Positions 1-5,731 of a stretch of DNA of 8,553 bases are shown one piece after another. Numbering within the stretch: the stretch's first letter is position 1; each line of letters opens with the position of its first letter. The position numbers and the translations under genes are program-made. The notes under the pieces were generated by a model, which worked only from the letters and a program-made list of their open reading frames with translations, ran no database searches and was not told the origin of the DNA. Source of the DNA: Nitrosomonas eutropha (GTDB taxonomy: Bacteria; Pseudomonadota; Gammaproteobacteria; Burkholderiales; Nitrosomonadaceae); the NCBI GenBank assembly GCA_014584635.1, contig JACTML010000151.1:1-8553 (forward strand), read 5' to 3'.

Positions 1-19
1 GATATTGGTGGATCTCACC

Positions 20-991
20 TTATTCAGTGTGAGGATCGTCGAATTGCTCTGCAATATTTCCATTCATTTCTGATTCATGCCGGCGAACAAACTCCTGGGT
101 ACTATCAATTCCCCGCAGTTGCAGGATGTAATTTCTGACCGCTGCTTCAACCAGTACTGCCAGATTGCGCCCGGCGGCAACAGGAATGGTTACCTTGCGT
201 ATGCTGACATTCAGAATAACCTCGTTGAGGTTGCTCAATGGCAAGCGTTCGTAAGCACTGATATTGCTGCCGGCAGTTTTTTCAAGCTGAACGATCAGTT
301 TCATGTTTTTGTGGCGACGAATGGCTGTTTCCCCGAATATGGTGCGAATATTCAGCATTCCCAGCCCGCGTACCTCAAGAAAATCACGCAACAGCGGCGG
401 ACATTTTCCTTCCAGCGTTTCAGGGCCGATACGGCGTAACTCAACAACATCATCTGCAACCAGCCCATGTCCACGGCTGATAAGTTCCAGAGCGAGCTCG
501 CTTTTGCCGACACCACTTTCTCCGGTGATCATGACACCCATTCCGAGTACATCCAGCAGAACACCGTGCCGGCTGATAACTGGGGCCAGCACGCGGACAA
601 GATAGGTTTGCAGTCCCCAGATAATTTCAAGACTGGCGATTTTTGAATGAATTAACGGGATGGATTGTTCATTGGAAAACTGTTTGATGGAATACGGGAT
701 CGGTGCATCGTTCGCTATGATCAGGCAGGCAAGCTGACTTCTGGCCAGCTGATTGAGCCTTTTTTGCAAGGAAAAATCATCCAGCTGTTCGAGATATTTG
801 ACGGACGTCTGGTTTAGCACCTGTATCCAGTTGGGATGGACGAAATTGAGGTGCCCGATCAGTTCTTGTGTTGAGCTGGTGATCAGATGATTTTCAAGTT
901 GTTTGTCTGTGGCAGGGGGAGGTTCGCCCCATTGCAAACATAATTTTTCCTTGTTTTCTTCAAACAGCTGTGTGATGCTAACTTGAGACAT
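20..991 (-). CDS. hprK: HPr kinase/phosphorylase
   Basis: The 323-residue product is a full-length HprK, the bifunctional cytoplasmic enzyme that phosphorylates a serine of HPr and can remove that phosphate. Seen directly: a Walker A P-loop GESGVGKS at residues 157-164, preceded by the conserved RHGVLLDVLG segment with the expected catalytic His142; ADDVVELR at about 179-186; the family signature LEVRGLGMLNI at 205-215; and GRNLAVLVE at 274-282 near the C-terminus. Residues 1-130 match the variable N-terminal domain. The ATG lies inside the end of ptsN (14-base overlap), so translation is probably coupled; no good ribosome binding site is visible. The stop is TAA. In proteobacteria this gene usually serves the PTS-Ntr regulatory system, not carbon catabolite repression as in Firmicutes; that role is inferred from family knowledge and from the adjacent ptsN. 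The next gene, commonly rapZ, would lie beyond the left edge and cannot be seen. Confidence 0.97.
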   Translation of the reverse strand: MSQVSITQLFEENKEKLCLQWGEPPPATDKQLENHLITSSTQELIGHLNFVHPNWIQVLNQTSVKYLEQLDDFSLQKRLNQLARSQLACLIIANDAPIPYSIKQFSNEQSIPLIHSKIASLEIIWGLQTYLVRVLAPVISRHGVLLDVLGMGVMITGESGVGKSELALELISRGHGLVADDVVELRRIGPETLEGKCPPLLRDFLEVRGLGMLNIRTIFGETAIRRHKNMKLIVQLEKTAGSNISAYERLPLSNLNEVILNVSIRKVTIPVAAGRNLAVLVEAAVRNYILQLRGIDSTQEFVRRHESEMNGNIAEQFDDPHTE

Positions 992-1448
992 GTTCAGGCG
1001 TCCACTCGGAAATGAGCTGATGAATCTCTCGGGCGTCCTGACCGTGGAGTAGTTTTTCGCGAAAGTTTTTATTGCTGAACATTTGCGCCAGTTCGCTCAG
1101 TATCATCAAGTGCTGATCCGTTGCTTTTTCCGGTACCAGCAGAATACAGGCAATACTCACAGGCTGACCATCCGGAGCGTCAAAGGGTATGGCTTCTTTC
1201 ATTCTGACTAATGCCGCAGCTGCTTCGCGCAATCCTTTGATTCGTCCGTGTGGAATGGCAACCCCTTGGCCAAGTCCGGTTGATCCGAGCTTTTCACGTG
1301 CGAACAGGCTGTCAAAAACCTGACTGCGTGCTATGTGCAAAGTATTTTCAAATAACAGGCCAACCTGCTCAAATACACGTTTCTTGCTGGTTACATCCAG
1401 ATCAATAATGATATTGGATTCCGGCAATAGTTGAGTAATGAGATTCAT
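978..1448 (-). CDS. ptsN: PTS-Ntr EIIA component (EIIA-Ntr)
   Basis: The 156-residue product is a single EIIA domain of the fructose/mannitol/Ntr type, close to the roughly 160 residues usual for PtsN. The phospho-accepting histidine is His67 in GVAIPHGRI, within the typical run GSTGLGQGVAIPHGR (55-69). The N-terminus MNLITQLLPESN is characteristic of PtsN and fixes the start at the ATG. The protein receives phosphate from the Ntr-type HPr and acts as a regulator in the cytoplasm, not as a sugar transporter; known PtsN targets include potassium transport and nitrogen-linked functions. It overlaps hprK by 14 bases. No clear Shine-Dalgarno sequence precedes the ATG (AAGTGA is too far upstream), and a 223-bp gap separates it from raiA, so it may have its own promoter. 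Confidence 0.96.
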   Translation of the reverse strand: MNLITQLLPESNIIIDLDVTSKKRVFEQVGLLFENTLHIARSQVFDSLFAREKLGSTGLGQGVAIPHGRIKGLREAAAALVRMKEAIPFDAPDGQPVSIACILLVPEKATDQHLMILSELAQMFSNKNFREKLLHGQDAREIHQLISEWTPEHVSS

Positions 1449-1469
1449 GAAGATTCAAATCACTTTAGA

Positions 1470-1498
1470 AAATTAGGATGATGCTTTCTTCTTGTCAG
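1470..1498 (-). promoter_or_regulatory. Possible sigma-70 promoter for ptsN-hprK
   Basis: On the minus strand a CTGACA hexamer (1493-1498) lies 17 bases upstream of TAATTT (1470-1475). The -35 matches TTGACA at five of six positions, but the -10 matches only three of six. The position, just upstream of ptsN after a long gap, is sensible, and transcription would start about 15-20 bases before the ATG. This is a weak motif-based guess. Confidence 0.22.
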
Positions 1499-1515
1499 AG
1501 ACGGGATAGCCTGTC

Positions 1516-1601
1516 ATACCACCGGCTGCATATATCCGGGCTTGCCAGTGCTTGCTGCGCAGATCAGCTTTTGCTCTGCGGATAATGACTATAGCCGGTA
1601 T
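1516..1601 (-). other. Nested inverted repeats in the raiA-ptsN gap
   Basis: The 223-bp gap 1449-1671 has no supportable gene. Within it, plus-strand ATACC-acc-GGC (outer arm within 1516-1526) is complementary to GCCGGTAT (1594-1601), giving about eight pairs with a three-base bulge. Inside lies a second hairpin, CGCAGA (1558-1563) against TCTGCG (1575-1580), with further pairing around a TTTT loop. A smaller CCGG-8-CCGG dyad is at 1632-1647, just after the raiA stop. No T-run follows any stem in the minus direction, so none is a convincing intrinsic terminator. The fold could affect processing or attenuation between raiA and ptsN, or be chance. No known RNA family was recognised. Confidence 0.25.
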
Positions 1602-1671
1602 CAGTCAGGCGTAATCCCGTTTTGTGATTTTCCGGTGCTGCTGCCGGGTGTATGGAGAGAAATAGATTGAC

Positions 1672-2007
1672 TTATTCAGGTTGCTCAAATTCCTGATCTT
1701 TCAGCCCGCCCTGATCGTTGCGCTGCCTGATATTTTTTTCCTTGTGTTTGAGAATCTGGCGCGCCAGTTTATCCGCCAGGCTATCAATTGAAGCGTACAT
1801 ATCCGTACCGTCGGCTTCGACAAAGATTTCTCTCCCCCGTAAATGAACTGTAGCTTCAGCCTTTTGCTTAAGTTTATCCACAGAAAGGGTCACACTAATA
1901 GCCATGATATTGTCAAAATGGCGTGTGCTCCTCTCAATCTTGGACGTAACATAGTCACGCATGGCTGGCGTGATTTCTACATGATTACCAATGAGATTCA
2001 AATTCAT
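1672..2007 (-). CDS. hpf: Short-form ribosome hibernation promoting factor (HPF/RaiA family)
   Basis: The 111-residue product matches the short HPF/YfiA family in length and pattern: an N-terminal strand MNLNLIGNHVEIT, then MRDYVTSKIERSTRHFDNI, then a basic segment including KLKQKAEATVHLRG, and finally DMYASIDSLADKLARQILKHKEK at about 69-91, the usual second helix. Members bind the 30S decoding region and inactivate ribosomes in stationary phase or stress. It lacks the C-terminal dimerisation domain of long HPF, so any 100S ribosome formation would need a partner such as RMF in gamma-proteobacteria; what happens here is unknown. The tail (about 92-111) is charged and probably disordered. It has the best ribosome binding site in the window. 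Presence between rpoN and ptsN is the standard order, where the gene is often called yhbH or hpf. Confidence 0.95.
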   Translation of the reverse strand: MNLNLIGNHVEITPAMRDYVTSKIERSTRHFDNIMAISVTLSVDKLKQKAEATVHLRGREIFVEADGTDMYASIDSLADKLARQILKHKEKNIRQRNDQGGLKDQEFEQPE

Positions 2008-2012
2008 TATTT

Positions 2013-2018
2013 CTCCTT
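2013..2018 (-). promoter_or_regulatory. Strong Shine-Dalgarno site for hpf
   Basis: Minus-strand AAGGAG sits five bases before the hpf ATG (sequence AAGGAGAAATAATG). Most other genes in the window have weak or no visible ribosome binding sites, so this one stands out. It fixes the hpf start and suggests strong, independent translation. Confidence 0.8.
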
Positions 2019-2105
2019 ATATATGAGAGGATCGTATTCAAGGGTACCACGGAAAGTTCTGAAGGTATCCGCTTGTTGTAGTCAGCTGGTTTTTTCAGAG
2101 TCTTC

Positions 2106-3566
2106 TTACGGCATCTTACGTAAATTAGTCGGGGGAATATGCATGAACTCCCGATATTTTGCAACAGTACGGCGAGCCACAACAATGTCTTGCTGTGCGA
2201 GTATTTGTGAAATTTTACTGTCACTGAGTGGTTTTTTGTGATCTTCGTTCTGGATTAATTGCTTGATGAGTCCGCGAATGGCGATGGCTGAATGTGCTTC
2301 TCCCGTTTCAGCAGGAATATGGCTTCCGAAAAAATACTTTAGCTCAAAAATACCATGGGGTGTCCACATGTACTTATGAGTTGTGATGCGGGAAATGGTG
2401 GATTCATGCAGCCCGAGAACCTCGGCGATTTCACGCATGACAAGAGGACGAACCGCTGTTTCACCTTGTTCCAGAAATGCTTGCTGGCGTTCAATAATTG
2501 CCTGGCTTACCCGAAGTATGGTTTCCATCCGCTGATCGATATTTCTGATCAGCCAGCGAGCTTCTTTCAGCTGATCGCGGAGGGATTGGGTGGTTTCACC
2601 GCGATGCTGTTTCAGAATATCAGCGTATAAATGATTTACGCGCACACGAGGAGCTGAATCAGAGTTGAGGTGTACTGTCCAGCCTGTATCTGATTTGATC
2701 GCGGTAACATCAGGAGTGACATAACGTGCTGTTGTCACATTAAAATTGTCACCGGGTTTGGGATTGAGCCGGGTGATCAGCAGGTAGATTGCCTGCAGGC
2801 AGGCTTCATCACAACCAAGAACCTTTTTGAGTAATGTGAAATTTTTGGCGGCGACACTTTCCAGGTGCTCGTTAACCAGTTTAAGCGCCTCTTCTCGTAG
2901 CGGTGTTGTATCCGGCAGTGCCGCAAGCTGAATGGATAAACATTCCTGCAGATTACGTGCCCCCACGCCAGGGGGATCTAACTGCTGAATATACGCCAGT
3001 GCAGATTCCAGATCGGCAACGCTGATATCCAGTTCAGCTGGCAGCAACCCGGCAAGTTCTTCTATATCCTGAGTAAAGTAACCATCATCATTCAGACTGT
3101 CTATGAGCAGTTCGGCAATTTTCTTTTTGCGTTCGCAACGTTGCCGCAAGCTGATTTGCATCAGCAGATGTTCTCGCAAGCTGACCGATTTGCTCACCAG
3201 ACGAGAATAATCCAGATCATGCTCTTCATCGTACCCGCGTGTTTCATAAAAAAATTCCCGGTCTGTATATAGCGTGTCGTTCGGCCAGTCGTACAGGTTT
3301 TCCGTATCTTCCTCGCTATCCTGGAACCTGTCAGCTTCTGCGGTAGCAGGTAAATCTGATGATGTTAATGCAAGATCCTGTTCTTCAATCCCGAATTCAT
3401 CCCGGTTGCTGCTTTCGTCCAGTTCAAGCAGGGGATTTTCCTGGACGATGCGTAAAATTTCCTGATTGAGTTCCAGCGTGGATAACTGAAGCAGCTGAAT
3501 TGACTGTTTCAGCTGCGGCGTCAGCGTAAGCCCGGCAGAGAGCTTGAGTTGCAGAGTCGGCTTCAT
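2106..3566 (-). CDS. rpoN: RNA polymerase sigma-54 factor
   Basis: The 486-residue product is a complete sigma-54 (E. coli 477). Region I is the Gln/Leu-rich N-terminus MKPTLQLKLSAGLTLTPQLK (1-20), continuing to about residue 50, which contacts activators and holds the holoenzyme inactive. Region II (about 50-120) is highly acidic. The core-binding region contains QQLDPPGVGARNLQECL (194-210). A helix-turn-helix lies at about 375-397 (MREIAEVLGLHESTISRIT), and the RpoN box ARRTVAKYRE, which reads the -24 promoter element, is at 464-473. All diagnostic parts are present, so the protein should be functional. It follows lptB by five bases with no clear ribosome binding site, suggesting translational coupling. 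Sigma-54 needs AAA+ activator proteins; none is encoded here. Confidence 0.98.
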   Translation of the reverse strand: MKPTLQLKLSAGLTLTPQLKQSIQLLQLSTLELNQEILRIVQENPLLELDESSNRDEFGIEEQDLALTSSDLPATAEADRFQDSEEDTENLYDWPNDTLYTDREFFYETRGYDEEHDLDYSRLVSKSVSLREHLLMQISLRQRCERKKKIAELLIDSLNDDGYFTQDIEELAGLLPAELDISVADLESALAYIQQLDPPGVGARNLQECLSIQLAALPDTTPLREEALKLVNEHLESVAAKNFTLLKKVLGCDEACLQAIYLLITRLNPKPGDNFNVTTARYVTPDVTAIKSDTGWTVHLNSDSAPRVRVNHLYADILKQHRGETTQSLRDQLKEARWLIRNIDQRMETILRVSQAIIERQQAFLEQGETAVRPLVMREIAEVLGLHESTISRITTHKYMWTPHGIFELKYFFGSHIPAETGEAHSAIAIRGLIKQLIQNEDHKKPLSDSKISQILAQQDIVVARRTVAKYREFMHIPPTNLRKMP

Positions 3567-3571
3567 GTTGT

Positions 3572-4294
3572 TCAGAGTCTGAAATGCTCGCCCAGGTAGA
3601 CTTCCCGGACACGTTCGTCATTGATTATTTCAGCAGGCGCGCCGCTGGCAAGCACTGTTCCTTCGCTAATGATATAGGCGCGATCACAAATCCCCAGTGT
3701 TTCCCGTACGTTATGATCTGTAATCAGCACGCCGATTCCGCGCGATTTGAGAAAAACGATGACTTTCTGGATATCCATGACGGCAATGGGATCCACCCCG
3801 GCGAAAGGTTCGTCCAGCAGGATAAAGCGCGGCTGGGAGGCCAGTGCACGCGCAATTTCCGTACGCCGGCGCTCCCCGCCGGATAGACTCATACCCAGAC
3901 TGTCACGCAGATGGCTGATATGTAAATCATGAAGCAATCCATCCAGGTGTTGTTGTATTTCATCTTTCTTAAAGTGCTGCAGTTCTAGCACGGCAAGAAC
4001 ATTTTCTTCGACTGACAGTCGGCGAAAGATGGATGCTTCCTGGGGAAGATAACTTAATCCCAGTCGAGCGCGCTGATGAATAGGCAGCTGGCTCAGGTTG
4101 TGTTCATCCAGAAGTATTTCCCCTCCGTTTAGTGGAACCAGCCCGACGACCATGTAAAAACAGGTTGTTTTACCGGCGCCGTTAGGACCAAGCAAGCCAA
4201 CAACCTCGCCGCTGTTGACGGAAAAAGACACATCCGTTACTACAGTACGCGATTGATATATTTTTTTCAGATTTCTGGCGCTTAATTTACTCAT
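3572..4294 (-). CDS. lptB: LPS export ABC transporter ATP-binding protein LptB
   Basis: The 240-residue product is an ABC ATPase with every motif in place: Walker [10 protein letters not shown] (36-44), Q-loop YLPQEASIF with Gln85, signature [15 protein letters not shown] (137-151), Walker [14 protein letters not shown] (157-169) with catalytic Glu162, and H-loop His194 in [19 protein letters not shown] and [14 protein letters not shown] are typical of LptB and separate it from the related amino-acid LivF/LivG ATPases. LptB powers extraction of lipopolysaccharide from the inner membrane with LptF and LptG, which are not in this window. An in-frame stop lies two codons upstream of the ATG, so the start cannot be extended. 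It sits 39 bases after lptA. Confidence 0.97.
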   Translation of the reverse strand: MSKLSARNLKKIYQSRTVVTDVSFSVNSGEVVGLLGPNGAGKTTCFYMVVGLVPLNGGEILLDEHNLSQLPIHQRARLGLSYLPQEASIFRRLSVEENVLAVLELQHFKKDEIQQHLDGLLHDLHISHLRDSLGMSLSGGERRRTEIARALASQPRFILLDEPFAGVDPIAVMDIQKVIVFLKSRGIGVLITDHNVRETLGICDRAYIISEGTVLASGAPAEIINDERVREVYLGEHFRL

Positions 4295-4333
4295 GCATCA
4301 TTTGGACTGGCGGCACTGTATTTTCCGGTAATT

Positions 4334-4885
4334 TTATTTTTCTGTATCTGCATCAGGCTGCTTTGCTTTAGGCTGAATAACAGCACGTACCCTGTGATCG
4401 GAATTTTTGTCGTTTTCCGGCTGGGGCTGGCCAAACACCTGAAAGAAATCGCTTGTGATGTCATAGGAAATATAATCACCTTCGACTTCATCAGTGCCGC
4501 GTTTTAGCCGTGCACTGCCAAATAACTCGATTTTGTCAGTTTTGTTGTCGTATTCCGCACGCCGGCTCCATGCTTCAACGTATTCATTAACACCATCACG
4601 CTTCTGGCGGTAACTGACCAGATTGCCATGGGCGGTGGCATGCCGATAGCCGGTAACGTCTTCCTTCATGATAACTTTGTCGGCCCGAAGAATGAGAGTT
4701 CCCTGAGTCAAGATGACGTTTCCGGTAAATATACTGGTACGAAATTCTCCCCTTTGTTTGTAATCCTCGACAGTGGCGTGATCGGCTTCCAGATGAATTG
4801 GTTTGTCACGATCTGCGCGTTCAGCAAGAGCCGTGGCTGAGAAACATACGAGAGATAAACTGAGGAGCAAACGTTGGAATTGCAT
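4334..4885 (-). CDS. lptA: Periplasmic LPS transport protein LptA
   Basis: LptA is the periplasmic beta-jellyroll protein that polymerises into the bridge carrying lipopolysaccharide from LptC to the outer-membrane LptD. I chose the ATG at 4885, giving 183 residues, because it begins a clean signal peptide: MQFQR, a hydrophobic core (6-16) and an ALA cleavage motif at 19-21. The open frame extends upstream to 4987, but that adds 34 non-hydrophobic residues that would block the signal peptide and overlap the lptC 3' segment. The OstA-like domain starts at PIHLEADHATVED and shows the repeating short strands (TGNVILTQGTLILRADKV; VEGDYISYD). The C-terminal tail is polar and rich in Lys, Asp and Pro. 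The ribosome binding site is weak. It lies 67 bases after the detached lptC C-terminal frame. Confidence 0.93.
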   Translation of the reverse strand: MQFQRLLLSLSLVCFSATALAERADRDKPIHLEADHATVEDYKQRGEFRTSIFTGNVILTQGTLILRADKVIMKEDVTGYRHATAHGNLVSYRQKRDGVNEYVEAWSRRAEYDNKTDKIELFGSARLKRGTDEVEGDYISYDITSDFFQVFGQPQPENDKNSDHRVRAVIQPKAKQPDADTEK

Positions 4886-4952
4886 AAAAGTGTTTCTAAA
4901 AATTAGTTTTCCGGACAAATTGCAGCACTGCACACCAAAACAGAAAACTGTA

Positions 4953-5069
4953 TCAGCGTGACGAGCGTGGCGGTGTGCGTTCATCATGCGCTTTAACCCG
5001 GGATTGCATCAGAATTTCGCCGGTCTGATTGTTCATGAACATTCCGGTTGAGTTAAGAGTGCTGTTCAT
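4953..5069 (-). pseudogene. lptC: Detached C-terminal segment of LptC in the -1 frame
   Basis: A 38-codon frame begins with an ATG overlapping the lptC stop codon (ATGA) and ends with TGA at 4953-4955. Its peptide contains LNSTGMFMNNQTGEI followed by LMQSRVKAHDE. This resembles the C-terminus usual for LptC: a hydrophobic G-x-x-(M/L)-x-N strand, a polar turn, then a strand ending in (S/K)RV(R/K), as in E. coli FNSVGLKMRG...IEKVRTSYE. I infer it was once part of lptC. The main frame joined directly to it would still be about 25-30 residues short of E. coli LptC, and reading this frame further upstream gives nothing LptC-like, so an internal deletion is more likely than a single-base slip. The overlap would allow reinitiation, so a separate small peptide is possible. 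The resemblance was judged by eye. Confidence 0.55.
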
Positions 5070-5446
5070 TCTGAGTCCTCTCCCCGGATAATGGTGACAT
5101 CTCCGGTCAGGAAAATATCGTTACCGTCTTGGGTCAACTCAGCCTGATTGGACGTTACTCTGAGTAATGGTTTATCCGGCTCTATGCTGGTAAAACGGAC
5201 ATGTTCCAGCTGCGTTATATCTTCTGCCGGATAGTGGATCAGTTTATCGGCCGAGAAAAAGCGATTGCGCTCAAACTCATGGTTGGCCTGTATCCCGTCA
5301 AGATTTTCAATGATGTAGTCCACTTCCTGTTGCGTATCGTTATTTTGTTGCAGATTCGGGCGTTGCAATACGCTATCCAGCCAAAGTGTCAGCAGGAGCA
5401 AAATAATCAGCCATACAGACGGCCTTGAGAATAATGAACGTGTCAT
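5066..5446 (-). CDS. lptC: LPS export inner-membrane protein LptC, C-terminally truncated
   Basis: The product is a single-pass inner-membrane protein with a periplasmic beta-jellyroll that passes lipopolysaccharide from LptB2FG to LptA. From the ATG at 5446 it has 126 residues: a short N-terminal tail (MTRSLFSRPS), a transmembrane helix at about 11-28 rich in Leu and Ile, then periplasmic strands ending in LTGDVTIIRGEDSE. A TTG eleven codons upstream (5479) could start a 137-residue form, but the ATG gives the normal N-terminus and neither has a good ribosome binding site. Family members are about 190 residues, so the C-terminal third is missing from this frame; a likely remainder follows in the -1 frame. 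In E. coli the C-terminal end of LptC is the part that docks LptA, so function may be impaired or rearranged. Identity rests on position before lptA-lptB, topology and the GDVTI strand pattern. Confidence 0.85.
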   Translation of the reverse strand: MTRSLFSRPSVWLIILLLLTLWLDSVLQRPNLQQNNDTQQEVDYIIENLDGIQANHEFERNRFFSADKLIHYPAEDITQLEHVRFTSIEPDKPLLRVTSNQAELTQDGNDIFLTGDVTIIRGEDSE

Positions 5447-5493
5447 GTCAGGCCATCTTATATACAGACTTTGTTCCAAATAGAATCATTTTC

Positions 5494-5512
5494 CTGACTG
5501 TTTTTCAGACAG
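5494..5512 (-). other. Hairpin in the lptC leader
   Basis: CTGACTG (5494-5500) and CAGACAG (5506-5512) pair with one central mismatch around a five-T loop (AAAAA in the minus-strand RNA). It lies in the presumed leader of the lptC transcript, between the extended -10 promoter and the start codon. There is no T-run after it on either strand suitable for termination, so a role in mRNA stability or control is only a possibility. Confidence 0.3.
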
Positions 5513-5558
5513 CATGGTTAAAAATAGACAACATACTGTTAATACGTCATTTTTCAGG

Positions 5559-5567
5559 ATTATAACA
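5559..5567 (-). promoter_or_regulatory. Extended -10 promoter for the lptC-lptA-lptB-rpoN operon
   Basis: The minus strand carries TGTTATAAT, a perfect extended -10 element (TGn followed by TATAAT, hexamer at 5559-5564). No good -35 is visible at 16-18 bases spacing, which extended -10 promoters can tolerate. Transcription would start near 5552, giving a leader of about 105 bases to the lptC ATG at 5446. The location just upstream of the first gene of the minus-strand block supports it. No sigma-E type sequence, the regulator of lptA in E. coli, was seen. Confidence 0.6.
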
Positions 5568-5633
5568 GAACCTTTTTGCGTGATAGTTATAGCGTTTGAG
5601 GCCGGATATCTTTACTTTCGGCAAACCCGGAGC

Positions 5634-5652
5634 AGATCTGGAGTACAGATTT
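5634..5652. promoter_or_regulatory. Dyad symmetric site upstream of nadA
   Basis: ATCTG-GAGTA-CAGAT (5636-5650) is a perfect five-base inverted repeat, extending to seven pairs if one G-T pair is allowed (5634-5652). It is followed on the plus strand by TTTTAATTT, so it could be a weak terminator, but no plus-strand gene is upstream within the window. It lies about 20-40 bases before the candidate nadA -35 elements, so an operator is an equally fair reading. It does not match an NAD regulator site that I recognise. Confidence 0.25.
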
Positions 5653-5670
5653 TTAATTTGCACTTTTTAC

Positions 5671-5699
5671 TTGAATAAGTATCTTAATGTGATTATGGT
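5671..5699 (+). promoter_or_regulatory. Possible sigma-70 promoter for nadA
   Basis: TTGAAT (5671-5676) and TATGGT (5694-5699) are separated by 17 bases, each matching four of six consensus positions. A start near 5706 would leave a leader of about 26 bases before the nadA ATG. An overlapping alternative is TTGCAC (5658-5663) with TATCTT (5680-5685), spaced by 16. Both are weak; which is used, if either, cannot be told by eye. Confidence 0.3.
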
Positions 5700-5731
5700 C
5701 GTATTTCACGATAAATAAAGCCGGGTTGAAT

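Noticed and set aside
1..19. Start of a downstream gene (rapZ expected) with AAGGTGAG as its ribosome binding site
   Set aside because: Only 19 bases are visible past the hprK stop; no start codon or coding sequence can be supported.
77..439. Plus-strand open frame inside hprK
   Set aside because: It lies wholly antisense to a complete HprK and its peptide shows no family features.
2042..2070. Inverted repeat GGGTACC / GGTATCC between rpoN and hpf as a terminator
   Set aside because: It has a mismatch in the minus-strand RNA, a 15-base loop and no T-run.
1843..2241. Plus-strand open frame across hpf, the 98-bp gap and the end of rpoN
   Set aside because: It is antisense to two well-supported genes, has no recognisable domain, and the strong ribosome binding site on the other strand belongs to hpf.
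4886..4987. Upstream extension of lptA by 34 codons
   Set aside because: It adds a polar, Cys- and His-containing stretch before an obvious signal peptide and overlaps the LptC-like -1 frame; the ATG at 4885 is the natural start.
5060..5075. Programmed -1 frameshift joining the two lptC frames
   Set aside because: The sequence at the junction (GAC TCA GAA TGA) has no slippery heptamer, and the joined product would still lack about 27 residues, so a deletion is the better explanation.
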